From contig DHCC01000082.1 of assembly GCA_002398875.1 (NCBI GenBank), forward strand, positions 1-7,518: 7,518 nt of DNA. The letters run 5' to 3'. The stretch comes from Bacteroidales bacterium UBA4912. GTDB lineage: Bacteria > Bacteroidota > Bacteroidia > Bacteroidales > Dysgonomonadaceae. Shown here piece by piece: positions 5,443 through 7,518 of this stretch (position 1 is the stretch's first letter; every line of letters begins with the position of its first letter). The notes beneath the pieces were generated by a model. The model was not told the DNA's origin. It ran no database searches and saw only the letters and a program-made list of their open reading frames with translations. The translations under genes and the position numbers were made by a program.

Positions 5443-7338
5443 ATGGTGCAAAAAGGAAAAATTGGGGTTACAACAGATAATATTTTCCCCATTATAAAAA
5501 AATTTCTTTACAGCGACCAGGAGATTTTCCTGCGCGAAATAGTATCAAATGCAGTTGATGCAACGCAAAAAATCAAGACTCTATCGGATAGAGGAGAGTT
5601 TAAAGGAGATCTGGGCGATACAACAGTTCGTGTCACTCTGGATAAGAAAAAGAAAACTCTCACTATCTCTGATCGTGGTATAGGGATGACATCTGAAGAG
5701 GTTGATAAGTATATCAATCAGATAGCGCTATCATCAGCTAATGAGTTTCTGGATAAATATAAAGATGATTCAAATGCAATAATAGGTCATTTCGGACTAG
5801 GCTTCTACTCATCTTTCATGGTATCCAAAAAAGTGGAGATAGTTTCAAAATCATATAAAGAAGAATCGGCTGTAAAATGGTCATGCGACGGCACTCCTGA
5901 GTTTACAATGGAAAAAGCTGAAAAAAATGAGAGAGGCACAGATATAATTCTTTATATCGATGACGAATATAAAGAGTATCTCGAAAAAGAGAGAATAGAA
6001 TCACTACTTAAAAAATACTGTAAGTTCCTTCCTGTACCTATTGCTTTCGGTAAAAAGCAAGAGTGGAAAGACGGCAAACAAATTGATCTCGAGGAAGATA
6101 ACATCATCAATGACACCAACCCCCTGTGGCGTCAGATGCCTTCGGGTTTAAAAGATGAAGATTACACTAAGTTCTATCATGATCTTTATCCTATGTCATT
6201 TAATGATGAACCCATGTTCTGGATACATCTTAATGTTGACTACCCTTTCAATCTTACCGGAATACTCTATTTCCCAAAGATAAAGAGTAATCTGGATCTT
6301 CAGCGAAACAAGATTCAATTATACAGTAATCAGGTATATGTTACCGATTCAGTAGAAGGGATAGTTCCTGAGTTTCTTACGCTTCTGCATGGTGTTATCG
6401 ACTCGCCTGATATCCCGTTAAACGTATCCAGGTCATACCTGCAGGGCGACAATAATGTAAAGAAAATCTCAAGTCATATCACAAAAAAAGTAGCCGACAA
6501 GCTTGAAGAACTCTTTAAGAAAGAACGTACTCAATTTGAAGAAAAATGGGATAGTCTTAAACTATTCATTGAATACGGAATGCTCACTGAAGAAAAATTC
6601 TATGACAGGGCAGCTAAGTTCTCACTCCTTAAAAACATTGAAGGTAAATATTACACTTTCGATGAATATAAAACACTGGTTTCAGGTAGTCAAACCGATA
6701 AGAATGATGATGTAATAATTTTATACTCCAGTGATAAACAAGAACAATACTCACATATCGAAGCTGCAAAGGAAAAAGGTTATGATGTCCTACTGATGGA
6801 CGGACAACTGGATGTTCACTGGATGGGACTGCTTGAGCAAAAAATTGGCAAAACCCGCTTCGTAAGAGTTGACAGCGATACAATTGAACATATTATCCAA
6901 AAAGAGGATATTAAAGAGGTAGAACTGACAGATGAACAGAAAGAGTTGCTTACAGATACCGTAAAAGCCCAACTTCCTGTAATTGAAAAAACTGAATTCG
7001 GAGTTGAATTCAAGGCTTTAGGTGAAAACTCCAAACCTGTGCAGGTTATTCAGAATGAATTTTCCCGCAGAATGAAAGAGATGGCAGCTATGCAGCAGCA
7101 GATGGCATTCTACGGTGAAATGCCCGACACTTATCAAGTTGTGCTAAACACACAGCACCCCTCTATTAAAGGTCTGATTGATTCAAGCAAAGAAAAAGAT
7201 AAGGAACAAATGATAAAAGATACAACTGAGGACGGGAAATTAAAGCAGATGGTAGATCTCGCCTTACTCTCCGGTGGAATGCTCAAAGGTGAAGCTTTGA
7301 GCAATTTTATAAAACGCAGTTTTGAGATGATCAAATAA
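5443..7338 (+). CDS. htpG: Molecular chaperone HtpG (bacterial Hsp90)
   Basis: Cytoplasmic ATP-dependent homodimeric chaperone that helps refold client proteins under stress. It is complete at 631 residues from ATG 5443, within the family range. The N-terminal GHKL ATPase domain (about 1-210) holds the Bergerat motifs: E32 (general base), N36 and D39 in the N box; D77-x-G-x-G81; GHFGLGFYS at 115-123; and GTD at 165-167. The middle domain (about 220-480) carries the catalytic-loop arginine R330 in PLNVSR. The C-terminal dimerisation domain has the Met-rich amphipathic stretch MKEMAAMQQQM (544-554). It has no organellar or MEEVD tail, as expected in bacteria. An in-frame ATG at 5383 would add 20 hydrophobic residues that family members lack; HtpG proteins start at the equivalent of MVQKGKIGVTTDN, so 5443 is preferred. 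The gene stands alone, with its own terminator, and is divergent from the ECF sigma factor. Confidence 0.98.
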   Translation: MVQKGKIGVTTDNIFPIIKKFLYSDQEIFLREIVSNAVDATQKIKTLSDRGEFKGDLGDTTVRVTLDKKKKTLTISDRGIGMTSEEVDKYINQIALSSANEFLDKYKDDSNAIIGHFGLGFYSSFMVSKKVEIVSKSYKEESAVKWSCDGTPEFTMEKAEKNERGTDIILYIDDEYKEYLEKERIESLLKKYCKFLPVPIAFGKKQEWKDGKQIDLEEDNIINDTNPLWRQMPSGLKDEDYTKFYHDLYPMSFNDEPMFWIHLNVDYPFNLTGILYFPKIKSNLDLQRNKIQLYSNQVYVTDSVEGIVPEFLTLLHGVIDSPDIPLNVSRSYLQGDNNVKKISSHITKKVADKLEELFKKERTQFEEKWDSLKLFIEYGMLTEEKFYDRAAKFSLLKNIEGKYYTFDEYKTLVSGSQTDKNDDVIILYSSDKQEQYSHIEAAKEKGYDVLLMDGQLDVHWMGLLEQKIGKTRFVRVDSDTIEHIIQKEDIKEVELTDEQKELLTDTVKAQLPVIEKTEFGVEFKALGENSKPVQVIQNEFSRRMKEMAAMQQQMAFYGEMPDTYQVVLNTQHPSIKGLIDSSKEKDKEQMIKDTTEDGKLKQMVDLALLSGGMLKGEALSNFIKRSFEMIK

Positions 7339-7375
7339 CGTGATTATCAAATAAATTATTCCATAACATAGTATT

Positions 7376-7412
7376 AAAAACCGGCATGCCGCTCAAAGCT
7401 CGCCGGTTTTTT
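7376..7412 (+). terminator. Rho-independent terminator of htpG
   Basis: AAAAACCGGC (7376-7385) pairs perfectly with GCCGGTTTTT (7402-7411) and the strand runs on into a T-tract ending at 7412. The loop is 16 bases and can form a small inner stem (GCT/AGC). It starts 38 bp after the htpG TAA stop, so htpG is probably the last gene of its transcript. Confidence 0.88.
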
Positions 7413-7466
7413 GTATATGAGTATGACATTCATTTTAATCATATAATAACACATAAACATATAGAA

Positions 7467-7495
7467 TTGTATTACGCAAAAAAATCTTACTTTTG
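7467..7495 (+). promoter_or_regulatory. Promoter reading out of the right edge
   Basis: TTG (7467-7469) and TACTTTTG (7488-7495) match both Bacteroidota promoter elements with an 18-bp spacer. Transcription would start near 7502 and run rightwards, so a plus-strand gene probably begins just beyond the window. It lies after the htpG terminator and therefore defines a separate unit. The remainder of 7413-7518 shows no gene. Confidence 0.6.
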
Positions 7496-7518
7496 TATAA
7501 AGATAAAATAACAGACTC

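Noticed and set aside
6629..7034. Overlapping minus-strand open frames within htpG
   Set aside because: They are antisense to conserved HtpG coding sequence and overlap each other in different frames.
1..7518. CRISPR array, insertion sequence, tRNA or rRNA
   Set aside because: No regularly spaced direct repeats, transposase motifs, paired terminal repeats or cloverleaf-like segments were seen on either strand.

Overview
The window looks like ordinary chromosomal DNA of a Bacteroidota bacterium, most likely of the order Bacteroidales. Three observations point there. The DNA is AT-rich. Genes lack strong Shine-Dalgarno sequences and have A/T-rich leaders instead. Several promoters match the Bacteroidota -7 element TAnnTTTG rather than the usual TATAAT. 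The proteins (a NanH-type sialidase, Lon, HtpG and a lone ECF sigma factor) fit a gut, oral or anaerobic-digester member of the group. No species can be named from sequence reading alone.

Layout from left to right: (1) 1-950, minus strand, is the 5' part (316 codons) of a secreted GH33 sialidase gene that runs off the left edge. (2) 951-1067 is a 117-bp divergent intergenic region holding the sialidase promoter. (3) 1068-3536, plus strand, is a complete lon gene. (4) 3528-4472, minus strand, is a Na+/Ca2+ exchanger-family membrane protein whose 3' end overlaps the end of lon by 9 bp. (5) 4473-4583 holds the exchanger promoter and the terminator of the next gene. (6) 4584-5102, minus strand, is an ECF sigma factor without an adjacent anti-sigma gene. 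(7) 5103-5442 is a structured divergent intergenic region of 340 bp with two promoters, a long imperfect hairpin with a competing inverted repeat, a weak terminator-like element and an AT palindrome. (8) 5443-7338, plus strand, is a complete htpG (Hsp90). (9) 7339-7518 holds the htpG terminator and a well-formed promoter reading out of the window to the right.

The genes are transcribed mostly singly: two divergent pairs (sialidase/lon and sigma factor/htpG), one convergent overlapping pair (lon/exchanger), and a terminator between the sigma factor and the exchanger. Lon (ATP-dependent proteolysis) and HtpG (chaperone) are both cytoplasmic protein-quality-control factors and sit within 2 kb of each other with a stress-type sigma factor between them. 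A regulatory link is plausible but is not shown by the sequence.

I found no mobile element, CRISPR array, tRNA, rRNA or clear novel system. The parts most worth a second look are the inverted repeats at 5217-5280 and the surrounding sigma/htpG intergenic region. For two genes the longest open frame is not the likely gene: the promoter positions and family alignment move the start of both the sigma factor and htpG downstream.
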